This document shows, piece by piece, positions 1-10,511 of a stretch of 64,000 nt of DNA. The stretch is from Poa pratensis (Eukaryota; Streptophyta; Magnoliopsida; Poales; Poaceae), in contig CAMZMU010000052.1 in NCBI GenBank assembly GCA_947311845.1, forward strand, positions 137,717,733 through 137,781,732, read 5' to 3'. Below the pieces are notes generated by a model. The model made no database searches and had not been told where the DNA came from. It worked only from the letters and a program-made list of their open reading frames with translations. Made by a program: the position numbers and the translations under genes. Each line of letters opens with the position of its first letter. Position 1 is the stretch's first letter.

Positions 1-1415
1 CTACCTCGGCATCCCCCTAACGATCCGGCGACCTACCAGCGCCCAATTGCAAGCCGTGGTCGAGCGCGTCGCCGATCAGCTGCCCAACTGGAAGGCTGGC
101 CTGATGAACAAATCAGGGAGATTAGCCCTCGTCAAATCTGTCCTATGCGCCATCCCAATCCACCAACTGTTGGTGTACACGCCAGCCAAGAAAACCATCA
201 GGCAGTTGGAGAAAATCTTCCGCGGCTTCCTCTAGGCGGGTCGCGCCAGTGCCAATGGGGGCAACTGCCACGTGAATTGGCGGCGTGTTTGCCGGCCACT
301 CGCTCTTGGCGGCCTGGGCGTCCGGGACATCGAGCGCGCCGGCTTGGCGCTTAGGCTGCGATGGCAGTGGCTACGCCGAACGGACCCTGCACGTGCCTGG
401 TGCGACCTTGACCTGCAATTCCCAGAGGACGAACGCGCTCTGTTCTTCGCCTCTACTCACATGGTGATTGGCGACGGCCAGACCGCTAAATTCTGGGGAG
501 GATAGATGGATTCAGGGCAAGTCCATCCGCAAGCTCGCGCCAAAACTCCATGCCTGCGTGTCCAAGCGACGCCGCAAAGCAAGGACGGTCGCCGATGGTC
601 TCCACATGCACACTTGGGCACATGACATCACCGGCACCATCGGTGTCCATGAGATAGGGCAGTACTTACAGCTCTGGTTGGCGATCGAGCACACGCAGCT
701 GACGGACCAGCCAGATACCCTGATCTGGAAGTGGACCGCGTCGGGCTCCTACACGGCAAGCTCTTGCTATGCCGCCACTTTCCACGGGTCAATCGCCAGC
801 GATACCTGGAAGATGATATGGAAGTGCTGGGCCCCTCCCAAGGTCAATTTTTTCCATTGGCTAGCGGACCAAGATCGCTGCTGGACTGCGGAACACCTAC
901 GACGACATGGCCTCCAACACCACCAACGCTGTCTGTTTTGCGACCAGGACGAGGAAACCATGGCGCACCTCCTTACGGCCTGCCCCTTCTCGCAGCAGGT
1001 TTGGCACGAGATCTTGGCGTGGCTGCGCCTACCCTGCCAGCCGCCCAATCAAGCCACCACTCTGCACGAATGGTGCCAACAAACCAAGCAGACAACGCCC
1101 AAGCCGATGCGAAAAGGACTCGCCACCGCCACGCTCCTGATCCCTTGGCTAATCTGGAAACACCGCAACAGCTGCGTCTTCGATGGCGACAGACCCTCTG
1201 TTGCTGGACTGATAGCCACGGTCAAGGAGGAAGCTGCACTTTGGGCTAGAGCCGGTGCACTTGGTCTCCGCGACATTATCCCGACGACCTGGGATGTTCA
1301 CTGATGTAACTTTTACTTTCCTGCTGCCTACCTCTAGGCATGAACTGTTGCAACACCCCTTCTCCTATTCAATGAAATAAAACGCAAAAGCTTTTTGCGC
1401 TTTCTCGAAAAAAAG
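1..1415 (+). mobile_element. LINE (non-LTR retrotransposon), 3' part, decayed
   Basis: The C-terminal part of a LINE ORF2 is readable from the window edge. It starts with the end of the reverse transcriptase (YLGIPLTIR, then the GRLALVKSVL region) and continues into the zinc-binding RVT domain, where RCLFC...H...C gives a C-x2-C-x7-H-x4-C pattern near 935-985. The ORF is broken by a TAG at 233-235 in the place of the Trp codon of FLWAG, and by a +1 G near 498-501. The protein then reads on in one frame to a stop at 1302-1304. The 3' UTR ends in a hairpin (CGCAAAA 1383-1389, TTTTGCG 1393-1399), then TTTCTCG and a short poly(A) at about 1408-1414. The 5' end lies outside the window, so length and target duplication cannot be judged. 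The element is not autonomous as it stands. It lies head-on against the minus-strand LIG4 gene. Confidence 0.9.
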
Positions 1416-1448
1416 ATGTAAGGACTTAAAATGAAGGATACAGCACAA
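1415..1448 (-). pseudogene. LIG4 exon 10 remnant abutting the LINE
   Basis: Downstream of the LIG4 exon 9 donor, a good polypyrimidine tract and CAG acceptor occur at about 1455-1449. The next codons give Leu-Cys, as expected after the DRQ of exon 9. After that the frame no longer follows the family (expected LCYVAFDVLY), although CATTT and TCCTTACAT resemble the expected nucleotides with small gaps. The LINE poly(A) begins directly beside it. This suggests that the LINE inserted in exon 10 and that the remaining exon has since decayed. This is inference from a 34-nt stretch. Confidence 0.35.
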
Positions 1449-1548
1449 CTGCAAGGAAAAAAAAAGTAAATTCAGTTAGATAGGGACTGCTACACCAGGG
1501 CCAATCTGAAAAAAACCAAATATATAGTGAATAAATGCAAGATCAAAC

Positions 1549-4238
1549 CTGTCGATCAGTCTTCAGTCCCTCGCTTTCGGCCTTTGCTGCGAATAAAATA
1601 GTTGAGTTCGATGTACAACTAAAGAAACATGCAAATTAGTGCTATTTCCAATGAAATTTTAGAAACCTATTTCCTGGTTTGAGCCAAATTCATCAAACCG
1701 ATTAAGCACAGTGTTCCACACAAGCAGCTCTCCATCCAAAATACACCTGAGGGTTCAGTTGAGTTCGAATCAGAGTAAAGAATGAAATGACCAGACTGTA
1801 CTATGAAATAATCTACACAAAGGACTGATATCGCTCCCACAGAGAGCTTCTAGTGTCTAGGAAATAATACTAAGAGCAAACAAATCCAATAATAACTCAG
1901 CATGTTCAGGCTTATTTTGGGCTTTGTTCCTGAGGCATACTCTTCCAGATAGAGGTATCAGGCCTATCTAGCTAACTACAGCCAAAGACGACCAACAATC
2001 TAACTGTGTCCTGCTACGATCATTGGCAAGATTTCATCCAATTAGTTATGATATGCTTAGCCCTGAGATGGATATTTCTTCTTTCATGCAAAGTCTGGCC
2101 CTAGTTCCTATCAGTGGTCAGTTACCCATAAATAAGATAGGATGCTACTAATCAGTAATAATAAACAATACCTGTCAGTCAGGATATTTTCCTTAATGAA
2201 TTTAGACATCGCAGGTGCATATTCAGAATGATCAAGAAAGGTCCTGATATATAGAAAACATTAGTGGGCTAATATGAAGCTCTCTGCAGTATGAAAACAA
2301 CAGTAGACAGAAACATAAAATATGCTGACAATAGAAACCAATATGTTTCAGAAGTGTGCGAGAAATAAATACGGAACCATTTAATTTACCGTGAGAAGAA
2401 ATGAATTTCCTCCCCGTTCTTGTGAATTTGGATACGCTCACCGTCAAATTTGCACTCAGCAACCACTGGTTTGCCATGAAACTGGAGAGAGGGAGGTAGC
2501 ATGTTTGACCAAGTAGATTCAGGTGATGTAGAAGATAAATACAAAGAAGGCATTTTCTTAGGAATAGTTACTACTTTCACTGTCACACTAGGAGCTACAA
2601 AAAACAAGGAAATACCTTCTTCCAAGCAGATGAAGCGTTACTGACTCTCAGAGCTAGCTGAGGCCTCACAGCCTTTCCGATTTCTATATCCTGGTTATAC
2701 AACATAGAAATAACAGAAGTAATGAGAAATTTCTGTGATATTCCTGAAAAGTATTCAAGCGCTCTATCCATCCAAAAGAACATGGACAGTCCATGCATAG
2801 AACAAAGGAACAAATGATAAAAGCCTTGAAATAACACTGCATTTTCAGGACTTAGATTGTTGCGCCACAAATAGCACATAATGTGAAATAAAGTACAAGC
2901 AGAAGTATAATCACCTGACGTTTATGCCTTTGACTTGGATCATTGAGCTTTTCACAGACCAACTTTAGGTCACAAGTGACATTGAACAGGTCTTCAGCAT
3001 CAGGATGAAACTCATGGAACACGGTCTTCTCACTGATCCCCAATTTTAAATCTATCATGGCACAGGAACATCAAAAGGATGCAAAAGCACTTTTAAAATG
3101 CATGTGAAAATTTGTAAGAAAATGTGCAGAAATTACAATGTTAGAACAAGCCCACCTTTCAGAATAATCATCAGAAGCCACTTCATTTCCTGGGCATTGG
3201 TTTTCTTGATCAGACTTGAAAGAATCAAAGCCTTCTCAGACCTGCCAAGAATGAGGAAGAACTTAGGGGATGTTTGGATCGCAGCCACACTTTGGCAATC
3301 CTAAGTTTGTCATTTTGGCATGGGTTTAGTCAAATGCAAACGAAAATGGATGTAGAAGCTACCTATTATCGCTTGCAGATAGACGATCGAGTGTGTCATT
3401 AACCTCCTTTATCGTCATCCCGCCAGAAGTCATTCCTTGCCTCCGCTGCAGTACCTGAGTAGCAATAGAAAATTTGGGTTAAGCACGATCCAGTAAGCTG
3501 CTAGAGAAACAACAGTTCAAGCAGAATTTGGATTAGTCAATCCAACTATATGCAGTTTGAACTGAAAACCAATGAAACCGTACAGAGGCCGGTCAGTCAG
3601 GCTTCCAGCACTTGTACTCTTTGAGGCGTGAGAACATTTTCGACATCAGCCGTGCATCAAATCGCAAATGACACACCAACGATAGCCACTTATAGACATA
3701 TAAATAAAGAAGCATAATGCCAGGCACATAGCTGAATTGTCAAAGCTCAAAAGGAACCTCTAACCCTCAACAGCTAGACCATACGCAATTCCATCAGCTC
3801 GCACAGTCCATCGAAACCCCAAACAGCAATCCATCAACAGCGAGGCGTTGTATTATCAACCGAGGCGATGCTGAACGGGTGAAGTGGTTCCGACAATACC
3901 TCGGCGGCGACTAGGGCGAAGTTGCCGGCGTTGCGCCCGCCGCCGGAGCGGCGCCAGTTGGTGAGGCGGACGGCGTCGGGGGAGTCCTTGGCGATGCCGA
4001 GCGCCTCGACGAGCGCGGTGGCTAGGGCGGACTCCTTGAGCCCGTAGGAGCCGCGCTCGCGGTCGAGCCCCGGGATGAGGAGGCGGAGCGCGCTGAAGTA
4101 GTCGCCCCGGCCGCTCTCCCCGTAGACGACGTCGAGGAAGGTGCGGAGGCGGGCCCGCTTCTTCGTGGCCGTGCGGTCCCGCGCCATGGCATTGAACATC
4201 GCCACCAGGAGCCCGAACCGCACCCTCGCCGCCGCCAT
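1549..4238 (-). CDS. LIG4: DNA ligase IV, N-terminal nine exons (gene truncated by LINE)
   Basis: ATP-dependent nuclear DNA ligase of non-homologous end joining, the partner of XRCC4. The exons I read on the minus strand, all with GT-AG borders, are 4238-3900, 3454-3363, 3241-3156, 3051-2915, 2690-2616, 2481-2390, 2243-2172, 1746-1667 and 1586-1549. Phases agree across every junction and no stop or indel is seen. The product starts [11 protein letters not shown] and contains [18 protein letters not shown] text ([18 protein letters not shown]), [20 protein letters not shown], the adenylation motif [10 protein letters not shown] with the catalytic Lys in exon 6, and DGELLVWN in exon 8. The start at 4238 is chosen because family similarity begins there. 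Upstream in-frame ATGs exist but add unrelated residues. Only about 310 residues are present; a full plant LIG4 is about 1,200 aa, so the rest of the catalytic core, the OB fold and the BRCT repeats are missing from this side. A possible tenth exon (acceptor at 1450-1449, coding from 1448) runs into the LINE after 34 nt and fits the family poorly. The gene is probably broken, but I cannot see the far side of the LINE. Confidence 0.88.
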
Positions 4239-4305
4239 GGCCGGCCGGCCGTCGTGGGAGTGGGGACGGGGAAGGGGAGAGGTCAAACCAGGGTCCCAAA
4301 ACTCT

Positions 4306-5513
4306 GCCGCTTTCGAGGAAATGAAAAAAAACACAAGACGACGAGATACCACTGTTGGGCTAGGTCGTGACGCGGAGCACTGACCATCTATGTTTAGCGT
4401 TTTGACAGCATTTCTGACAGGTGGGACCGCTGTCAGTGCACACGTGGCAAAAAAAACAAGTCAACATATTATCTACCTCCACTTCGCAGCGGGTGGCCGG
4501 AGCTGATCTCGACGGCAAGGTCGCTCGCGGACGCGACGAGAAGCAGGGAAGGTGGAGCTCGGAGACGGGGCGCTGGTGCGTGCTAGAGGAGGCGCCTTCC
4601 CCTATCTCGCGTTGGGCGCCGGCGGCACGGACTGGTGCCTCGGAGCGGTCGCCGGAAGCGAGCCGAGCGCCACCGCACCTCCAGGAGGAGAGACATAAAG
4701 GGGATTGGGGAGAGGAGAAGAGGGAGGCCAGAACGCGGGATGGGCGCGTGGTTGCGGCCGACGGAGTGGACTGCCGTCTGGGCGCGGTCGCCGGCAGCCG
4801 CACGAGCGGCGCCGCACCTTCAGGAGAAGAGAGAAGGGGATTGAGGAGAGGAAAAAGGGATTGGGGAGAGGAGAAGAGGTGGCCGGAGCTGCATCGCGGC
4901 CGGCGGCGCACGCCGCACCTCCAGGAGGAGGGAGAAGGGGATTGAGGAGAGGTGAAGGGGATTGGGGAGAGGAGAAGAGGGTGGCTGGAGCTGCATCCCG
5001 GCCGGCGGCGCCCTGCCTCAGTGCCTCGCCCCTGCCATGCCGCTGCAGCCACCGAAGGACGAGCACGTGCGCGCATGCGTTCTCCCTGGGCCAGCTCGCC
5101 GCGCCCTGCACCTCGGCCGGGCCGCACACCCTCCCAGCATCAGCCGCAGCTCCCCTCTCCTTGCGCTCCCGTCTTATGATTCAGCGCTCCCGTCGCAGCG
5201 AGCCGGGGTGGAGAGCGGCGTGGAGGGACCCCAGCCGGCGGTGGCGGCGGCGAGCTGGGGAGCTACTGCCTCAGCCACGGCGAGCCCAGCTCGGTAGATA
5301 ATATGCTGACTTGCTTTTTTTTTGCCACGTGTGCACTGACAGCGGGTCCCACCTGCCAGAAATGCTGTCAAAACGTTAAACAGAGGTGATCAGTGCTTCG
5401 CGTCACGACCTAGCCCCAATAGTGGTATTTATGTGTCACAAAGCCTAAGGTGGTGGTTCATCGTCATCTTTGCACAATTGTGGTGGTTTTTTGTCATTTT
5501 CTCGCCGCTTTCG
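4306..5513. mobile_element. Mutator-type TIR element (possible Pack-MULE) with 10-bp TSD
   Basis: The element 4316-5503 is flanked by the direct repeat GCCGCTTTCG at 4306-4315 and 5504-5513. Long imperfect terminal inverted repeats are visible. The left arm (about 4343-4476) matches the reverse complement of about 5291-5429, including CACGTGGCAAAAAAAA and GACAGCATTTCTG. Beyond that, the right arm carries an extra block that is deleted on the left. A 9-11 bp TSD with long TIRs fits Mutator-like elements. No transposase is seen. The interior (about 4480-5290) is GC-rich with coding-like ORFs in several frames and a degenerate internal repeat, so it could hold captured genic DNA, but I recognise no source gene. 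The element sits 78 bp upstream of the LIG4 start codon. Confidence 0.78.
4662..5012 (+). repeat. Degenerate ~100-bp tandem repeat inside the Mutator-type element
   Basis: Three successive units start near 4662, 4800 and 4905. Each runs from a CCGCACCTCCAGGAGGAG-like start through GGGGATTGGGGAGAGGAGAAG to a GCTGCATC-CGGCCGGCGG end in the last two units. Differences are substitutions and short gaps. The repeat is purine-rich on the plus strand. The long ORFs across it on both strands are probably a by-product of the GC-rich composition. Confidence 0.6.
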
Positions 5514-5935
5514 TTTTGTTTTCGTGTGTTCCTTCTCCTGCACGAGCTAGCGCCTGCGCCGTGCGATGTCGACCGGACGGCAATCGGTGTGCTGTGTATT
5601 TTACGCCGTGTGAACAAGCAGATGAACACCGTCGGCAGCCGGGGATGGCCTGAATCTGGGCAATGACCTGAACCTTGAAGCAACAAATTCATCGAACGCA
5701 CCACTGTTTAAGCAGCTCGATCTTTACTACCAGCATCCCAGATCGGACTGGCATGCTTATTCATTAGCCAAAATTGTTGGTGCTCGTGGGGCTGCATTCC
5801 TGCTGACAGCTACGGAAAATCGGATTCAGAACGCCTGGGGCTAAATAGAAAGAAAAAAAAACTTACTGCTGCGACACCTCACTACAGATATAGTCTCTAC
5901 ACCAAACTCAACTCTTCTTGCCACATACAGTTTGG
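5514..5935. other. Intergenic DNA between the Mutator element and the first duplicated block
   Basis: This is the sequence that would originally have lain upstream of LIG4 before the Mutator-type insertion. I see no ORF with family similarity and no clear promoter element. Confidence 0.4.
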
Positions 5936-8900
5936 TCCTTTGCTGGCTGCCCTCTGCATTTCTTCTTCCAGTAGACTTTTTGTCCTCGTCACCTTGTTTT
6001 CAGTGATTAGACCCAAAATCCTGCACAAACAGTAAAGGAATATGTGCATCATATATATTTTTTATGCACATAAACACGTTTAATTTGCATGTGCAAGCAC
6101 AAACAATAAATCATTAATCACCAGGAGGAGAACGACAGAAGAAATAAACAGCCCATATCCAAACTAAGCAAGTTACTGATTATCACAAGTGTAATGCATT
6201 GACAATTTCCTGCACAAACATACATAATGCGGATACAGAAATGTAACAGACAGTCAGACACAAGATCTATAGCAGTAGTGAACGAACTCCATCCTAAATA
6301 ACATATATAAACCCAATTCCACCAAGTTTCAAGTTGACCAAAAGCCATCATGTTCCACAAGTATTTGAGAGCTTATAACCGAAAAAGAGAGGAAAGGAGG
6401 ACACAATACATTGAAAAAAGGACTATACAGCAAACCCAGATTAACCAGAAATCCTTTGATCTTTACTAGCCATAATCACACGTAACATTTGTACATTTTT
6501 CTCAACTCTAATACTCCACCAAACAAACCCAACCCTAGGTCAAATGATTCGACAAGCCAACTTTCCCCCTTCAGCAGCTATTTCCAGCATCCAGCTTGCT
6601 AAACTGGTATGACATCAATATTTGAAGTATCCAGCATTCAGCCTGCTATACTGGTATGACATCCATATCTGAAGTATCTTCGCATATCAAGACTAGTCCA
6701 TCAAGGTTCGACGGGAAGAAGCACTTCCCCCACTGGCAGCTAGATGAGAAGGGCTCTGATGGAGGAACTATCATCAGCACGCTGTCATTCTTTTGAACAA
6801 CCCCCATCACACTAACGGTGCTACCTTCCTTGATGTAACTGCAGGTACAAGATAAAGTAAATTCAATTATTCGCAAAAATATCTTTTGGCACATCTTCAG
6901 ATAGAGGTAAATATTCTAGCTTATGCATTAATTGCTAGCCTTCTAGGTGGAAACTGGCATAAAGAAAATAATACCCTTCTTTTAGGCGCATTGTCTGACC
7001 ATCACACGAGAGCTTCCTTTCACGTAGCCATCTCAGAAATTCCGGAGACATGTCCTTGTTGTCAGGATTGATGTCAACTACTACAGAGTCATCCACATAT
7101 GGTGTCACCCGTGCACCATATCCTGTTTTCACCAATGCTCGAAGCCCAGATTGAAAATCTGAAATGTAGAAATCAACCGTGTGTCGCTGCCACAGGTACC
7201 AGTGAAATATCAAGGTCATGATCAGTTAGGATAAAAGTAATTTAATTGCAGAAGTTGCATTTTTCAAGCACATCTTTATACTGGAAAGTAATTCATTGAT
7301 CAACTTAATTTAAACATCCTTTTTTTAGATATTTACATTTTAGCATTCATGAAAATGCGAAACTCACCTCTGTTGTCTTTAATCCCCAACTAAACTTGCG
7401 ATGCTTCACGTTCGTGGTTTTCGAGTTGCATCCCCTATACTCATACAGGCTAGTTGAAGTGTACACGCATCTTGGAATCCTTTGAAATGATGACTCCAGA
7501 GGGAAACTTCCACATGTAACAACCTGTCATGTTTGGCAATCATTTACTGAATCCTAACTGATAATGAAAAAGGTAAATGGTTGTGCAGTATGTTCTGAGA
7601 ACAGAAAATAATATGTAGCTAACCTGTAGATAAACATATGCAATCACGAAAACTGAAAAAAAATTACGCTATGTGTGGAAATAAAGTGATCAGAATCCAG
7701 TTATTGCTACCAGGAAAGTTCTACCATGAACGGTAATACAAAATATAGTAATTTGGTGAGATATTGCTATATTATGTCCAAAGCACATGTGACGGAAAGG
7801 AACAAGGGAAGTAACATGGCATCTGATGATATAGATATTGCCTAAACCGAAACAGGAACAATGGAATACTTAACTATGTTCAGGTTAGTGTCATTAGCCC
7901 ACATTGCAATAGAAATATCATATGCTTAGTAGAATAGGATGAATACAGATATAAACGGCAATTCATCAGAGTTGTACATAGCAACAATAAATCAACAATA
8001 TCAGAAACATTTCACATACCCCTGTAACCTTGACATACTCTCCATCTTTTGTAGTTCTGAGATCAGCATCAGGATAGCGATTGACAAACCAAATCACTCC
8101 TCTCTCCCCCTCCAAACATTCCAAGACAGAAGTGCAGCAACAGCACCAATAATCCCGACCATAACTATCAGCAGAATCGCATTGTGGACAGCAATAAGAA
8201 TGAAGACGCCCAATGCAAGCCCCGCAAGCAAAATTCCGAACACCAACCAGAATACCCACTTCGAAATGTATCCCTTCATTGAGAAACCACCTTCAGAGGT
8301 GAGAGCGGTAATAGCCTGATTGTGAGCAAACGATGTGGCCCGCACCTTCATGGATGCAGCAGAATCACGAGATCCAGAAAGTTTTCTTTCTGGAGCACCA
8401 GAAGAATTCAGTGTTCCAGAAGAAACAGGCCCAGATGTGATAAGCCCAGTTGTAGGAAGCATTGGACGGAGAGGACCAGAATTCTGGCGAGACATTGGGG
8501 TCACACCTCCAGACTGAGGACCGGATGACCGCATTGCTGTTTCTCCATGCTTATTGAGAGGTCCAGAGTTAGATTTTGCTCTGGCCGATCCGCCGGCACC
8601 AGGAACTGAAGATGAAAGAGTAGTTTGGCCGACCACCAGCGTTAGAGATAGGTCCGAAGGTTGAAGCAGCACCCCCAAATGAAGTATTTCTCGAAGGCGC
8701 ATTGCCAAGAGGACCAGACTTTCTAGACTTTTCAGCATGGAGGTCAAACATCTTCCCAAACTCTCCAGATTTCTTGAAGTCACCATCAGTGTATGGCATC
8801 ACATTGGAGCCAACGGTTGGGGCCGTCTCCTTCGGTTGCTCTTTTCGGCCAGATACATAGAGGCCATTGCTCAGCTGATGTGATGGAAATGTAGAACCCA

Positions 8901-9285
8901 TTTTTGAACCAGCAGAATCAAGTATATGTTAGTATTGAACCAGCTCTAGTGTAATCAAGCGAGGCCAATTTGGGTATTGATGTGCACAGCAATCCCTTTC
9001 ATAGTACAACCTGGACCTTGCATCAGCTCCTGAAAAAGGTCATAATAATATATAAACATGACAGATACACTTTGGCATTATGCGACCAAGAGATCTATAA
9101 ATCTTGGGAATTTTACATGTGAGGTGTTTTATTAGTACATCTAAACCCTAACTATACTAACATATACATCTGAGATAATTATATATTCGAGGCATGGGAC
9201 AACACAAAAGAACATACTAGAACAAGAACCAACTCTTGAAAGAAAAATTACAAGTATCATACATTTGTTTTTCCTTTCACCATTT
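5936..9285. repeat. Segmental duplication, block A
   Basis: This block matches 21975-25465 in the same orientation. Similarity includes the 3' flank (shared phrases such as GGAATATGTGCAT and GAGAGGAAAGGAGGACACAA), the four coding exons, all introns, and the 5' leader up to a shared CATTTGTTTTTCC near 9280/25460. Exons are the most conserved part and introns carry many indels. The intact introns show that the copying occurred at DNA level. The offset is about 16 kb, and the intervening space holds several transposons. Confidence 0.85.
6646..8901 (-). pseudogene. At1g16860-like membrane protein gene, copy A (two frameshifts)
   Basis: Minus-strand exons are 8901-8020, 7523-7368, 7186-6975 and 6838-6646, with GT-AG borders and a TAG stop. 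The family is a plant membrane protein of unknown biochemical role: MGS-PSHQLSNGLYVSGR at the N-terminus, a long Ser/Gly/Pro-rich region, two hydrophobic segments (FWLVFGILLAGLALGVFILI and a second Leu/Val-rich stretch), then a conserved C-terminal domain with FYISDFQSGLRALVK, MRLKEG and YIKEGSTVSVMGVV, ending DVIPV. Relative to copy B, exon 1 lacks 8 bp near 8619-8621 and 1 bp near 8101-8110, and has a 3-bp gain nearby. The two losses sum to nine, so the frame is lost for about 500 bp and then regained. The N- and C-terminal parts are therefore in frame while the middle, including the membrane segments, is not. A shorter protein from a later ATG would still hit the second shift. I call it a pseudogene unless these are sequence errors. 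Confidence 0.82.
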
Positions 9286-10130
9286 AAGTCTTGCTCTTGC
9301 ATGTAGATTACCAAGTCCATAATGAAATTACCATGAAGCCAAACAGCTGAAGAATGCACGAAACTGTATTATAATCTAGAACTGCAGTATACAAATTTCT
9401 TTTCACCATTTAACTCTTGCATGTAGGTACAAACTAAGCCTCATTACTGAAGATGGCACAGCGTAACTGCCTGCCTGCCATAGCATTTTCTTTAACAGGA
9501 GAAGAAATAGTTGGACAATCAGCACATAATTAACCTTTGGGCTGGGATGAAGCAATATATTGGAGAAAAATTCGAGAAACGCTGAATGAAGTTCTGAACC
9601 AGATAATAGTAGATTATCTGCTAAACCTGAGAACAGCCGAACAGCAGAGAGAGAACTCATTAATACCCACGAGACAGAAACCAAGCTGCTACTCAGTTAT
9701 GCAATGGAAACTATGTTCAGTTTTCACTTTTCAGACACCAAAAATGGATATCCTACACTGTAAGTGTAAGAGGCTACTAGAGCATCAAGTACTAGCAACA
9801 GGAGCATCAAGAACACCCATTTTTTTATGCATGTCCCAAGTTCTAACAGGAGCAGATTAGCAATTAAAATATGTAGACTTGTCAGTGTCGACCTTCAAAA
9901 ACTGAAATCTCGACATTTTCTGAAGTTTAGTACTGCATCTAGCATACATTCATACGCCAACTAGAACTATAAAACTATTCGGCCAACGACCAATAAGTGG
10001 AGCAGTTTGCCAGTTTAACAAAGAGAACAGAATCACTTCACTGCAATACTATCAGCACCGACCGAATCGCTGCACCCAGAGATAAAAACGGCCAGATGTC
10101 CAGCAAGGTGACGGGAGAAAATGGAGTTAC
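9029..10130 (-). other. Likely 5'-leader intron and promoter side of copy A
   Basis: Upstream of the copy A ATG a shared CTTTTTCAG acceptor (AG at 9031-9030) occurs at the same place as in copy B. This indicates an intron in the 5' UTR. A GC-rich island at about 10100-10500 has a possible donor at 10130-10129 and could be the first exon and promoter, but it does not resemble the equivalent island of copy B. No other gene was recognised between 9290 and 10514. Confidence 0.35.
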
Positions 10131-10511
10131 CGAGGCGGAGGAGGCGTCGCAGGGGATGGCGGAGAGCATTCACTGGCCACCAGAATCAGCTCCCCTGCCC
10201 TTGTCCATCGGTTCGCTCACGACGGACACATGGAGCCGGTCAGTGGGAGGAGGGGCGGGCGGCGACCAAGAAGTCGCTAAGGCGGGGCTGCAAGATGATG
10301 AGAGAGGGCGATGCTGCAGGTGGACGACGGCGGCGGTACAGGTGCTGGGAGGCTTAGGCGGCGGCCATGGGGACGATCGGACGTCGGGGAAGAAACGGAA
10401 ATCGAGGCTGGAGACAAAAGCGTGCCCCGAATGGCTGCTGCTGGGTTCAGCCCGTTCATGTTTTTTTTTTTCTGAGACCCAACCGCACCGCCCAGCACTG
10501 CTCCAGTCCAC

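Noticed and set aside
3262..3310. Possible MITE end (GGGGATGTTTGGATCGCAGC) in LIG4 intron 2
   Set aside because: Only one end-like motif; no inverted partner or target duplication found.
4141..4945. Plus-strand ORFs antisense to LIG4 exon 1 and beyond
   Set aside because: Shadow frames of a GC-rich exon and of the transposon.
4360..5301. Long ORFs (up to 255 codons) on both strands within the Mutator-type element
   Set aside because: They overlap in several frames over a GC-rich degenerate repeat and have no recognisable domain; more likely composition than genes.
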